This document shows, in pieces, positions 55,801 to 64,000 of a DNA stretch of 64,000 nt. Every line of letters begins with the position of its first letter. Position 1 is the first letter of the stretch. The stretch is from Monodelphis domestica. Lineage: Eukaryota > Chordata > Mammalia > Didelphimorphia > Didelphidae. Made by a program: the position numbers and the translations under genes. The notes under the pieces were generated by a model. That model saw only the letters and a list, made by a program, of their open reading frames with translations, was not told where the DNA came from and did not search any database. Location: assembly GCF_027887165.1 (NCBI RefSeq), contig NC_077227.1, positions 351,607,207 to 351,671,206 of the forward strand, given 5' to 3'.

Positions 55801-57137
55801 TCTTGTCACCTTGGTATTACCTTGCTGGCTGGTGGGGAGTAGTAGGTAGAGTGGTATTCTAGGAATGGGGACTAGGAGGATATCTCAGTGGCATGGGATG
55901 CACCCCGGCTATCTTGGATAGGGAGCAGCCTTGAGGCCTAAGATTCAGGAACACACACACTCACACACACACACACTCACACAATCATTCTCTTCTTTCT
56001 TATTCTGCCCTTAAGTGGGCTGCTTATTGATGGAATTTCCCCAAGAGATGAGGCCCAGTGCTGGAATGAGAATTGTGAGCTGGATGAGATCCAACTGTTT
56101 AGCCTAAGCATCCAGGTCAATTCAGGGTCTGGAGGCCTCCCCCTGCAGTTCATCTTGCAAAGGGTGGGCCAAGACTCCCTTTCCTGGGTCCTTTCACACC
56201 TAAGAGACTGGGCCTAGAACTGTTGTTCTGTATATATTATTGGGTAAGGTTACTCCCACCACACTGTGTGACACAATCCCAGCAAACTTGCCTAGGAGCA
56301 CTGAGAGGTGGAGGGCTGGCTCAGGATCAGCCCACCAATGTCAGGGGCAGGGCCTGAACAGAAGTTGTCCTGACTCCAAAGCCTATCTGTCTATCTATCT
56401 GCTCCCCTACAATGCCTCTCACTAACATTTGTGTTATTTACCTTATGGAGCTGTTTTGAGAAAAGTGCTTCATAAATCATCAGGACTCCTCCTCCTCACC
56501 AAGCCCCAAGGAGCTATTACTTTCACTAGACTGGCGGGAGGATTCCTGTGTTGACTGTTTTACTTTTGGAGTATCCTGAAGGCCTTGTTAATATCAGTGC
56601 TGGAAAGGACTTTAGTCTTAACTTTATCATCTTACAGATTGGAAAACTGAGGTCCAAGACAGATGATTCCTAATGTCCTTCCCATTTTGGATGCTATAAA
56701 AAGGCTCCAAGTTTTCAAGGTTCTCAAAAAGCCAACAGAATAATAACATGGGCAATAGTAACTTGCCCAATGCTACTGTGTAGGGCAAGACTGTAATACT
56801 TTACCTGGTGTTTTGAAAATTGAACAAGATTTTTTTTTTGGGGGGGGGGGAGAAGAGGGAATGTCTAATTCCCACACATGTAATACTTATTATTCCTATG
56901 CTTTCATGCTCCCTACAGAATTCCTGCCCTCCTCCTTCTGAACTCATAGGCACATCCAGCCGCCTCTTCTGGGAACCCATGAGGGTCCATGACATCCGCT
57001 GGAATTTTGAGAAGTTCCTGGTGGGCCCAGATGGTATCCCCATCATGCGTTGGTACCACCGGGCCACCGTCAGCACAGTCAAGGCAGACATCTTAGAGTA
57101 TCTGCAGAAACACAGCAGCCTAGACATGTCTGCTTAA
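46761..57137 (+). CDS. GPX3: GPX3, extracellular (plasma) glutathione peroxidase, selenoprotein, five exons
   Basis: Coding exons are 46761-46850, 53659-53812, 54700-54817, 55458-55557 and 56919-57137, all with GT/AG introns; together 681 nt, 226 residues plus stop, the same length as human GPX3. The enzyme reduces hydrogen peroxide and lipid hydroperoxides with glutathione or related thiols and acts outside the cell. A hydrophobic signal peptide covers about residues 1-25. Exon 2 carries FVNVATY-U-GLTAQY with an in-frame TGA at 53788-53790 (Sec74). The rest of the catalytic tetrad is visible as Gln108 (NQFGKQ) and Trp182-Asn183 (IRWNFEKF). The loop [15 protein letters not shown], kept in tetrameric GPXs, is present. 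A SECIS hairpin lies in the 3' UTR. GPX5 and GPX6 are close relatives, and the last 20 residues look somewhat GPX6-like, but TNIP1 next door fixes this as GPX3. The start is the only suitable ATG, in a strong context (GACGCCATGG). Confidence 0.96.
47347..47440 (+). mobile_element. hAT-like fragment in GPX3 intron 1
   Basis: GAATTCTTAAGCTTTTTGTA and TCTGGTGAAGTTTATGGACC match the element at 36712-36914. Confidence 0.5.
47735..47875 (-). mobile_element. MIR in GPX3 intron 1
   Basis: TCATCTGGCCAACTCCCTTC and TTTTGAACCCAGGTGATTTG, a reverse MIR-type SINE. Confidence 0.45.
49776..49976 (+). mobile_element. Marsupial SINE in GPX3 intron 1
   Basis: GGCTAGGTAGCTCAGTGGAT, GTGTGACCCTGGTTAAGTCA, TGTCTAGCCCTTATCACTCT and an A-rich tail. 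The flanks AAATACTTGCA and AAATATTTGCA suggest a slightly diverged target duplication. Confidence 0.75.
50440..51890 (+). mobile_element. L2 in GPX3 intron 1, interrupted by a MIR-like SINE
   Basis: ATTTCCATAAAACTATCTAA, then CTACTATATCC; after the SINE at 51200-51375 it resumes with TTAGGATAAAATACAAAATA, TCTGTAATCTGGGTCCGG and ends TAATTAATGTTTGTTGAA. Confidence 0.65.
51200..51375 (+). mobile_element. MIR-like SINE inside L2
   Basis: GACCTCAGGCAAGTCACCTT and CACATCTGTAAAATGAGGGG; the unit sits where the L2 is interrupted. Confidence 0.6.
51900..53650. other. GPX3 intron 1, 3' part: no recognised feature
   Basis: Unique-looking intron DNA with no identified repeat or extra exon. Confidence 0.45.
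53659..53812 (+). CDS. GPX3: GPX3 exon 2 (contains the selenocysteine UGA)
   Basis: The exon is 154 nt, from acceptor TTCAG to donor G|GTAAGC, and runs from TDCYPGIT to GLTAQYL plus the first base of a Glu codon. The TGA at 53788-53790 sits where every selenium GPX has Sec. Without the SECIS it would be read as a stop. Confidence 0.95.
54125..54300 (-). mobile_element. MIR in GPX3 intron 2
   Basis: CCTCATTTTGCAGATAAGGA AACTGGGACCCAGA is the MIR core in reverse. Confidence 0.55.
54700..54817 (+). CDS. GPX3: GPX3 exon 3
   Basis: The exon is 118 nt, acceptor TTGTCAG and donor AA|GTGAGT. It encodes [19 protein letters not shown] and then [11 protein letters not shown], including the catalytic Gln108. 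The split Glu and Lys codons join correctly to exons 2 and 4. Confidence 0.95.
55458..55557 (+). CDS. GPX3: GPX3 exon 4
   Basis: The exon is 100 nt between CTATAG and AAG|GTGAGT. It encodes [18 protein letters not shown] and [15 protein letters not shown], which is nearly identical to human GPX3 and holds the oligomer-interface loop. Confidence 0.95.
55950..55983 (+). repeat. Short (CA)n in GPX3 intron 4
   Basis: CA units with ACTC interruptions. Confidence 0.8.
56919..57137 (+). CDS. GPX3: GPX3 exon 5 (C terminus)
   Basis: Acceptor CCCTACAG; the coding part runs from NSCPPPSEL to the TAA at 57135-57137. It contains [19 protein letters not shown] with catalytic Trp182 and Asn183. The tail [16 protein letters not shown] differs from the basic tail of human GPX3 and is rather acidic or neutral. 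The 3' UTR continues to about 58010. Confidence 0.94.
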   Translation, partial: NSCPPPSELIGTSSRLFWEPMRVHDIRWNFEKFLVGPDGIPIMRWYHRATVSTVKADILEYLQKHSSLDMSA

Positions 57138-58010
57138 GAATGGCAGAAGTAGCTGCTTTCCTCAGAGCGTAGACAAGGGACACTGTTCAGGGAAGGGATT
57201 GCCCCAGCCCATTGCCATTCCCAGACCATACTGTCTGCCTGAGACCCTGCTCCACAAAATGCTGCTATTTAGAGAATGTGTGTGGGTGCATGGGCAGGTA
57301 GGTATCAGAAGGCCTATGCACATGGATGTATTTTTAGGAGTTGTGTGCCTAGGTGTGTAGGTGCAGACACCCACTTCTTATCAACACTTCCATACCCCAA
57401 GTCCTTGCTCTAATAAATATTCAACATATTGTTCTGAAATTAATGTTTTTCCCATCCCAACCCACAGAGAAAAATCAGCTTTTAAGTCAGGCTACTGAAC
57501 ATCTCAGATCTTGTCCCCAGGAGGACCATGGCCCTGGAGTTTACCATGATTCCCCAATGGACCCCTTTGCCCTAGTTCATCTAAAGAAAGCTCCTGGAAG
57601 CCCAGTGGCCCACAGAAAATAAACAAGGCCTCTATTCCCCTCAGCTTAGAACAAATGAGTGCCTTCTCTCCCTTCCCTGAACAGCCCTTTTCTAGCTCAT
57701 CTGCCCCCACCCTATAGAGTTCCCACTGGTGAGTGGCCTAAAGGGCTCTGCCAGGGGAAAAGACTGGTGTGAAAGAAGGAAGGGAGTATCCTGAACATAA
57801 GGGATGGCATCTCTATGATGGTGGGATCCAAAGCCTCTTCAAGGCGGGTTCCATCAGAGCCTGCAAAAGGTGTCAGGACCCTTAGTGCATTCAGGTCTTG
57901 GCACCTAAGCAGGGATGCTGCCCCCTATAGGAGGACACTCACCCTCTCCTATCACTCTAGCCCCTCCTAGTCATACCCACTGGTGACAAATAAAAACCTT
58001 TCTGCAGCAC
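57138..58010 (+). other. GPX3: GPX3 3' UTR with three poly(A) signals
   Basis: The 3' UTR is about 870 bases. AATAAA occurs at 57412-57417, 57618-57623 and 57989-57994. Only the last lies downstream of the SECIS, so only mRNAs using it can be translated through the UGA. The last is followed by a short T/G-containing stretch fitting a cleavage site near 58010. Confidence 0.65.
57800..57875 (+). promoter_or_regulatory. GPX3: SECIS element of GPX3 (form II)
   Basis: The SECIS hairpin in the 3' UTR recruits SBP2 and the Sec elongation factor so that UGA is read as selenocysteine. The core is ATGA at 57815-57818 opposite AGAG at 57856-57859, which gives the tandem G-A pairs. A stem of about 10 pairs (GGTGGGATCC against GGGTTCCATC, with some G-U) follows. 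An AAA lies at 57830-57832, and a small upper stem (GCCT with AGGC, 57833-57844) marks form II. Found by hand folding; the helix below the core is weak. Confidence 0.8.
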
Positions 58011-58189
58011 CTGACTTCTATGTTTCTTCCATTTTAGGAATTTTGGGGAAAATAAATTAGAAGCTACTAGCTTTACATCTTGTTGGGTCCATCAAACCAC
58101 AGAATATCCCACCAGCCCAACTACATCATTTGAAAGTAAACTGAGAACCTCCAAGGAGGTTTGGCTTTGTTTAAGGTCACACAGCAGGG

Positions 58190-59689
58190 CTGGAAAATTC
58201 ACTGGACAACTTTTTATTAAGGACCTACTATGTACAAAGTCCTGTGGAGGAGAAAATTAATGGGACAAACAATAGCCCCTGACCTCCTTGGGAATCGATC
58301 AGTGGGAGATTGGCCCATGGGTGCAAGGGGAGCACCTAGCTAGCCCTTCAGCCCCAAAGCGCTAAACAAGTGATGCATCATGATTCTGAGAGAAGAAAAT
58401 CCTAACTGAATGTACTGCCTCGGTGAGAGACCAAGGGTTCTTTTCCCATTTTCACATGTGCTCACTTCCAGAGTCTGAAACCCTGAGGTGCCTTGCTTGC
58501 TTGGGTCCACAGTATTCATCTGGAAAAGTGAGACTTTCCTAAGGAAGGGAAAGTCAACAGAGGGCATGGCTATGGGAGAGGGGTGGGTCTCAGGGAACAG
58601 ATAATGGGACCATGACTGTCTCCACAAAAACCCTTTTGGATCTCCCCAAAGGTGAAGGGAACAGGAAAGCCCATCCCTAGGCTCATCCTTGGAAAGGAAG
58701 GAGAAATGAGAGATGGAATCAGACAAAAAGAGCCAAGTGGCCAGGCAAGGGAATAACAGCAAGTCAGAGTATAGAGGCCTCCATGAGGTAAGAAAAAGGA
58801 CATGCAGAAAAACTGGATAAAAACTTCAGCTTTGTTTTCTGTCTCAGAATTATGACATCTGGCCTGGGCCACCCAATCACTCTCCAGTTCATGCCACCAC
58901 TGTGTTCTCCTTTCCCTTGCTCTCCTTCCAGAGCCATATTCCCAAGTCTATTTTCAAACTTTGAGAATTACTGAGGGAAAAACCAGGGTGATCACAAGTC
59001 AAGAACACAAACACTTGCCACACCATTTGAGGCACAGAAGACCTTACAAAGTATCTAGCCAGTATAGCTGAAAGAAAAAACTGGGAGAAAAGTTAAGGCT
59101 CAAAAATGGGGCTAGTCTTAACCAGAAACATTAACATCTTTTAACTTTTCTCCTAAAACAAAACAGCTCTCTCTAAAGCAAAACAGCTCTCTCATCTTTG
59201 TTCTGAAGTGGATGCTAGGAAGTGACTTTTAGAGTCTGAAAACAAAAATGTATTCCCTGACCAACACATACTACAATGGAAGTATTTCCAAGAGAAGATA
59301 TGACTATTTGGGAAACAGGATCAGAGAAGGGGGGAAAAAACAGTCAATAGCTCCTAACTGTGTTACCTGGAGGATTCTGACTAATTGTGGAGTGTCAAAG
59401 CCAGGTGGCTCCACTCTCCTTTTCTCTGAGATCTAGATCCTAGTTCCTCTCTTATCCCACCTTTCCTTTGCCTACATGGCAAACAAAAGTCTTCCAGAGG
59501 CACTCCTGCTGGAAAACAAAGAGCTTATAGTAAGCAGAAAACCCAGTTATCTGTGAAGGGTCCAAGTTGGAGGTGAGGTGAAGAGAAAGGTCAGACACAA
59601 GGCCCAGACCCCACCCCTGTGCTCCTACAGCCCCATCCATCCTTTTTTTTTTTTCAATAGCAGCTCTGGTCATACGGTTAGTTTGGCCT
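58190..59689 (-). other. TNIP1: TNIP1 3' UTR (inferred) with poly(A) signal in an L2 relic
   Basis: Reading the - strand from the stop codon, the first and only AATAAA I find before the GPX3 end is at 58213-58218. That would give a 3' UTR of about 1.5 kb. No repeat is recognised between 58,300 and 59,689. The extent is inferred. Confidence 0.5.
58203..58300 (-). repeat. L2 3' end
   Basis: On the - strand it shows the L2 tail: a block for 'ccctg' and 'ctatt', then the CATAGTAGG-type motif and TTAATAAA. It lies in the 3' UTR side of TNIP1 in sense orientation and supplies the AATAAA. Confidence 0.6.
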
Positions 59690-59721
59690 CTAGTTCTTTG
59701 GTAATCCATGATCAGTCGGTT
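59690..59721 (-). CDS. TNIP1: TNIP1 last coding exon
   Basis: A good acceptor (pyrimidine tract, CTTTCAG) at 59722-59724 joins in frame to give EPTDHGLPKN and a TAG at 59690-59692. Human reads EPESPKNDREGPQ, so the frame and the PKN motif agree, but this protein stops right after PKN. Choosing this acceptor over two weaker ones (near 59917 and 59980) rests on that match. Confidence 0.75.
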
Positions 59722-62700
59722 CTGAAAGATGAAGGTAGCCAGGTTACAGAGGAATGGTTACAATGGGTCCCTCATTCCTTCCTAAGCCCCATCATCTGCA
59801 TTGCTAGAAACCCTGGTCTTTCAAACCACAGTGACAAAGAGGGCCCCCTTAGCCCACCACTTCATCACTTGGGAACCCAATATTGCTTGTGCCCACTGTT
59901 TGGGCAGGATTTGTATCCATGAAGAAATGAAGGAGCACCTCTGAGGTTCATTTCTTCTTAGCTGCCTTCTACTTGTTCCTCTGGAGGCCAGTCATCCAAA
60001 GCATTTGTCCCCTTCAAGCTGAGTCACTGATTTGAAAGCCCTTTCAGTTCTCTTGGCCAATACATCTACAGTTTAGCCAGACACTATTTAAATGAATCTA
60101 CTAGACAATAAATTATGAGAACAGGGGCTGTATCTAAGTCTACACTTTCTATCTCACCAGCTCTATGCTCTACATACAAACTGATTGTGGAATGGTCCCA
60201 AATGAAATGTTGACACCAACAAGGAGAGAAGTCTTACCAGGATCTGAAGGCTGGACCAAGGCAGCATCAACTTGGGAGCTCTGGTTCCTCATCACACCAC
60301 ATGGGGAGCGCCAAGCATATTCTGGCTGAAATTGTATTCATGCTTATCATTCAAACATTAACTAACACACCGACATTTTAATCAGAAAATATGCATTGAA
60401 AGTCTATTAAATGTCCCAGCAATATTCCAGGTTCTGTGGCGAATACAAAAGAAATCTAAAACTTGGTATCTAACTTTAGGGAACTCATAATCAGGCTGTG
60501 GAGATAGGACATATATACATATATGAAATAATCTGGAAATAATAAAGAGTATGAAGAGATCAGGAAAGGATACAGCCATCAAAGGTTTTACAGAAGAGGT
60601 GGATCTTTAGCTAGACATCAAAAGGTAGGCTAGAATTGGATAAATGGAAGGGAAGAAGAAGGGCACTCCAGGTAAGGGGAACAAGATATGTGGATGAGAC
60701 TGAGCCCTGCATTATCAAGTACAATTGGGAGGAAGGATTATAATGGAGGATGTTTCTTTTAGAGCAATGAGAGATAAGATCAGATGGGTAAGGACTGATT
60801 GTGGAAGAGCTGGAAAGTCAGGCAGGATTTTAATTTGATGAAGTAGACAACAGGAAGCTATTACTACTAATAATTAACATTTGGACAATGCTTTGAGGTT
60901 TACAAAATGCTTTAACATCACAACTCTGAGGTAGGCATTGCAAGGATAATCCTCAATTGAAAGATGATGAAACCAAGCCTCAGAGAAGCAAAGTGATTTG
61001 TCAAAGATCACATGGCCAACAGATTTCACTGCTTAGACTCCAACTCTGGGTCTCCTGATGCCAAGACCAATGTTCTTTGTGGTATAGCATGCTGCCATTA
61101 GGGTACATAGGAAATAAGGAATATTGATTGGACAGTCAGGTACAAGTTGGACTGGAGGAGAAAAATCCAGGAACAGGCAAGAAAAAATCTTAGAGGCTGC
61201 TGCTGTAAACCAGCCTTGAGGTCACAGCAGAAAGGGAACAGCTATGAAAATAAATGGATACAAGAAAATCAACAAGACATGGAAACTAAAGAGAAAGTGA
61301 TAGGGGGGAAGAATCAAAATCAGACTAGTCTAAGCCAAATCAAACCCTGCTTTTTCCTAGTCTTTTCTTTATGAATCCCAATATTCTGAAATGGCACAAG
61401 GGCTAGAATGGTCAGAATTTACAGCCACAGATCAGAGTCAAAGGCAAAGTTCTCCTCCTAGATGGTGCTCAGCTCTGGGGCCAATGATTATGACACTGAG
61501 AAGATCCACATTTTCACTGCATTGACACTGCTCTAATATTCACAGGATTATAGATTTAGAAACAGAAGGGACTTTGGAGGTCTAATTTCCCTAGGCTGAG
61601 TCTAAGTATACCAACTCTGTAGGTGTAGGTTGAGGAGAGGGGGACACAAAGAGAAAAAAATCTGAGAGGAGAATTGGGCTAGGATAATGCCAAGGGAAGC
61701 AACTTACCAGATGGAAGAGGCGGGAATTGGGGATTGGAGGTTGATGTTCTGTTGCCATTGGGGGTGGTGGATATCGAATTTCTGACCAGTCCTCAAAACC
61801 ATGGTGGTGCAGGAGTGGGGTTACTGGTTGGCATGCAAAGGGATAGGCCCCACAGATATGCTCTGGGAGGGGGTCCATGTGGTATCTCTCTCCTGAGGCC
61901 TACAAAGGGCAAAATACAGATTCAAGCTTCAGATAACCCAGGTCACCTCATTCTATCCAGTAGCACCTAAGCATTTAGAATCACAAGAAAGAACTGAAAC
62001 TTGGGAATATATATATATATATTTCTGACATCATTAATGTAACAAAGCTAAAGGGGATCTTAGTGGCCTTCTTCAAGGTCACAGTCAGTGGCAGAAGATG
62101 GACTAAAACTTGACTTCTTGCTGATATCTGTATTCTATCCACTCTACTATGTTGCCCATATCCCAAAGCAAAAAGATTTGCAATTGAAACAGGAAAACAC
62201 AAACACAAAAACCCTCTGGGCTTTAGGTGCCTGAATGTTCATCTATCACAGGTTCCATACCTTCATCTTACGCTTCTGCTGCCTGAGTGCTTCCTTGGCT
62301 TTCTCCTCCTCCTTGAAAGCCTTTAGCTAAAAGAAATACAGACAACCCAGTTAGAAAACAACAGTATCAGGCCAATCAATGAATCAATGGGCACACCCAG
62401 TGCATCATACACACAAAAAAGCCATCTGACACATTTCTACACAGGTTCTTCACTTGAGACCTGAGAGAACTGGTCTTAGTAGAATAAATTCTGAACATCT
62501 TAGGAAGGGGAAAGGTCATAAAAAAGTGTCCAGGATTCAGAAGCTCATACCATTGGAATCTCAAGAGAATCCAGGATCTTTGAGCTGGAGATATTTTAAT
62601 AGTCCATTTAGTTCAATCCTCCCTGATTTTACAGAAGAAGAAAATGAAGTTCAGAATAGGGGAAATGTCTTGCTCAAGTTCACACAGCAACCAATAGCAG

Positions 62701-63790
62701 AGCCAAGAACCCAAGTCTCTCAATTCTCATATCAGATTTTCTTCCACTAACTTGGGTCTACCTTTTCATATATCATTTCTGCTTCCAAAGGCTGAGCTAT
62801 TCCAAGACATGAAAAATATAGGGCAGGAGAGAGAATATTAGCCTAGGAATCAGAATCAAAGAATTCTAATTTCCCTTAATCCCTAGTTAACTTCATAATG
62901 ATAAGTAAGTCCCATCACTTCTCTGGCCTCAGGTATCCCCCTTATTAAAGGAGATTAGATCAGATAAACTCCAAGGGTCTTTCCAACTCTAAGACTGTAT
63001 GACTCTAAAAGCAAGAAGACTTAAGTGTTAATTACACCAACCACCCATGACTGTTGAAATCCAGAGTCTTCCTGCCCAGCCCCCACAGCTTGTTACTGAG
63101 TTCATCAATGGTGATAGCTTTCAATTTCTCCCTGACTGTCATAACCACTACCTGTTACATGTGATATACAGCATGCTATTAATGTATCAGTAAATATTGG
63201 TTCAATCTCATATGAGTCTCATTCTGTTGCATAGACACAGTCTCAGAAAGAAGACTGTGAAGTATGCCCAAGTGCTAGGCACATGAACCCAATCACAGGT
63301 CCTGGCACACCATCACTGTTTTTACCATGTACCACTAATACATTTTTAAATAATTAATAAATTTTATTTTTCACTCAGACCTGTGATTTCATTATCAAAA
63401 GGAGCCCAATTACTCTGCAACTTAGTCTAGAGTTAATGTACTAAATAATTATTTAACTGAGAAGTTAACAGGACCCACTTAGTCTGTATATATCAGAGGC
63501 AGGGCCAGAACCCAGGTCTTTTTCACTCTAAATAGTCTATCTTCTATTTTGTATTTAATTTCTAGGAAGTGTAGTAGCATGCTTTCCTGAGGGTTGCTCT
63601 GGGCATGCTATTCCACCACTTCATTCTCTTCCTTCTGTTTTACCATAATGTTTTCCACTCTCACCTGGGCATTAGACAGGGTAACCTGGGCCTGGAGCTT
63701 CTCCAACTGCTTCTTCAACTCTTCCTTTTCCTCATTCATTCGTTCACGATCACTCCGTTCTCTCTGGAAGTCCTCTTCAAAGATCTTTAC
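59690..63790 (-). CDS. TNIP1: TNIP1 (ABIN-1), C-terminal five coding exons; the gene runs off the right edge
   Basis: Coding exons in order of transcription are 63790-63665, 62326-62261, 61899-61708, 60325-60238 and 59721-59690, all with GT/AG borders and matching phases. TNIP1 is a cytosolic adaptor that binds linear/K63 ubiquitin and A20 and restrains NF-kB and TNF-driven cell death. The first exon here carries the UBAN/AHD2 core (EEDFQRERSDRERMNEEKEE), the ubiquitin-binding coiled coil. The next continues the coil with a basic end (RQQKRKMK). The third holds the proline-rich segment (GFEDWSEIRYPPPPMATEH). The protein aligns closely with human TNIP1, but the final exon ends at PKN where human continues with about six more residues. 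N-terminal exons lie outside the window. The gene is convergent with GPX3. Confidence 0.94.
60238..60325 (-). CDS. TNIP1: TNIP1 penultimate coding exon
   Basis: The exon is 88 nt, acceptor ATTTCAG and donor CCTG|GTAAGAC. It encodes PEYAWRSPCGVMRNQSSQV followed by DAALVQPSDP, matching human PEYTWRLPCGGVRNPNQSSQ. It ends one base into a Glu codon. Confidence 0.93.
60390..60855 (-). mobile_element. Old L2 in the TNIP1 intron (probable)
   Basis: Follows L2 order in reverse (AATACAAAAGAAATCTAAAA, AACTCATAATCAGGCTGTGG, TAAGATCAGATGGGTAAGG) but is strongly diverged. Confidence 0.45.
60860..61095 (-). mobile_element. MIR in the TNIP1 intron
   Basis: ACAATGCTTTGAGGTTTACA, AACTCTGAGGTAGGCATTGC, GATGATGAAACCAAGCCTCA, ending GCATGCTGCC. 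Confidence 0.7.
61708..61899 (-). CDS. TNIP1: TNIP1 exon, proline-rich region
   Basis: The exon is 192 nt, 64 codons, phase 0, with acceptor TTTGTAG and donor CTG|GTAAGTT. It begins ASGERYHMDPLPEHICGAYP and ends PIPNSRLFHL. It includes HHGFEDWSEIRYPPPP, which is strongly conserved in mammalian TNIP1. Confidence 0.95.
62261..62326 (-). CDS. TNIP1: TNIP1 exon, end of coiled coil
   Basis: The exon is 66 nt, 22 codons, with acceptor TTTTAG and donor AAG|GTATGG. It encodes LKAFKEEEKAKEALRQQKRK plus MK, the end of the AHD2 coil and a basic patch. Human has KAK at the end. Confidence 0.93.
62570..62745 (-). mobile_element. MIR in the TNIP1 intron
   Basis: CTGATTTTACAGAAGAAGAA, CTTGCTCAAGTTCACACAGC, AGAACCCAAGTCTCTC. 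Confidence 0.6.
63665..63790 (-). CDS. TNIP1: TNIP1 exon with the UBAN ubiquitin-binding motif
   Basis: The exon is 126 nt, 42 codons, phase 0 at both ends, with acceptor CCAACAG and donor CAG|GTGAGA. It encodes VKIFEEDFQRERSDRERMN and then a heptad-rich coil ending TLSNAQ. DFxxERxDR is the signature of ABIN/NEMO/optineurin ubiquitin binding. Human differs at only about one position here (QV for QL). Confidence 0.95.
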
Positions 63791-64000
63791 CTGTTGGGCA
63801 TAGGAGGGAGAAGCCCAGGCATAAGTGAGAGCCTAAGGGCCTCTGAAAGACTTTAGGGTACCAGACCTTAGTGTCTGTGGATATCTGCAATTTCACACAT
63901 GATAAACAAAGAAAACTGAGCAAGGGCATAGTTAGAGGTCCAGGCCTAGGATACAGAAGGGTATTAGGATGCCAAAGACCCCATGACACATTTGGCAAAT

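Noticed and set aside
46761-57137. Naming the gene GPX5 or GPX6
   Set aside because: TNIP1 lies tail to tail next to it, as for GPX3 in human; GPX5 usually lacks Sec.
58340-58872. Two - strand frames of 100-140 codons
   Set aside because: They lie in the inferred TNIP1 3' UTR, have no motifs and do not join to TNIP1 exons.
59900-60000. Other last-exon choices for TNIP1 (acceptors near 59917 and 59980)
   Set aside because: The pyrimidine tracts are poorer and the peptides do not match the human PKN ending.
1-64000. CRISPR array, Polinton, intact retrovirus, rRNA
   Set aside because: No regular spaced repeats, no capsid or integrase frames, and only solo LTRs were seen.

Overview
The window looks like nuclear DNA of a marsupial. 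It is dense in therian MIR and L2 fossils, in a tRNA-headed SINE that ends in an A-rich tail and is very common here, in CORE-type SINEs of the MAR1 kind, in 3' pieces of a marsupial-type L1, and in solo LTRs. The abundance and youth of the main SINE (several copies keep clean 14-16 bp target duplications) suggest an Australian marsupial, but I cannot fix the species from sequence alone.

Layout. Bases 1-46,600 hold no host gene that I can support. This is a gene desert of nested repeats, with one LINE fragment of an unusual family at 6.4-7.7 kb whose reverse transcriptase C-terminal half is nearly open. Bases 46,600-58,010 are a complete five-exon GPX3 gene on the + strand (plasma glutathione peroxidase, a 226-residue selenoprotein). 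It has a TATA-like/CCAAT promoter, an in-frame UGA for selenocysteine and a SECIS hairpin in its 3' UTR. Bases 58,200-63,790 hold the last five coding exons of TNIP1 (ABIN-1) on the - strand, including its ubiquitin-binding UBAN segment. The rest of that gene lies beyond the right edge. GPX3 next to TNIP1 tail to tail is the same order as in human, and this fixes the identity of the glutathione peroxidase.

The two genes are not a pathway unit. GPX3 is a secreted peroxide-reducing enzyme; TNIP1 is a cytoplasmic brake on NF-kB and cell-death signalling. Their 3' ends lie about 0.2 kb apart. The only canonical poly(A) hexamer found for TNIP1 sits in an L2 relic.

The most notable observations are: (1) two poly(A) signals upstream of the GPX3 SECIS, whose use would give mRNAs unable to recode UGA; (2) the CpG-rich, little-decayed LINE fragment with a C-terminal C2H2 finger; (3) two fold-back elements made of the 5' end of an LTR facing itself; (4) a SINE pair apparently moved as one unit, with one shared 16-bp target duplication; (5) a shorter TNIP1 C terminus than in human. 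I see no CRISPR array, tRNA or rRNA gene, intact retrovirus or Polinton, and no convincing new multi-gene system.
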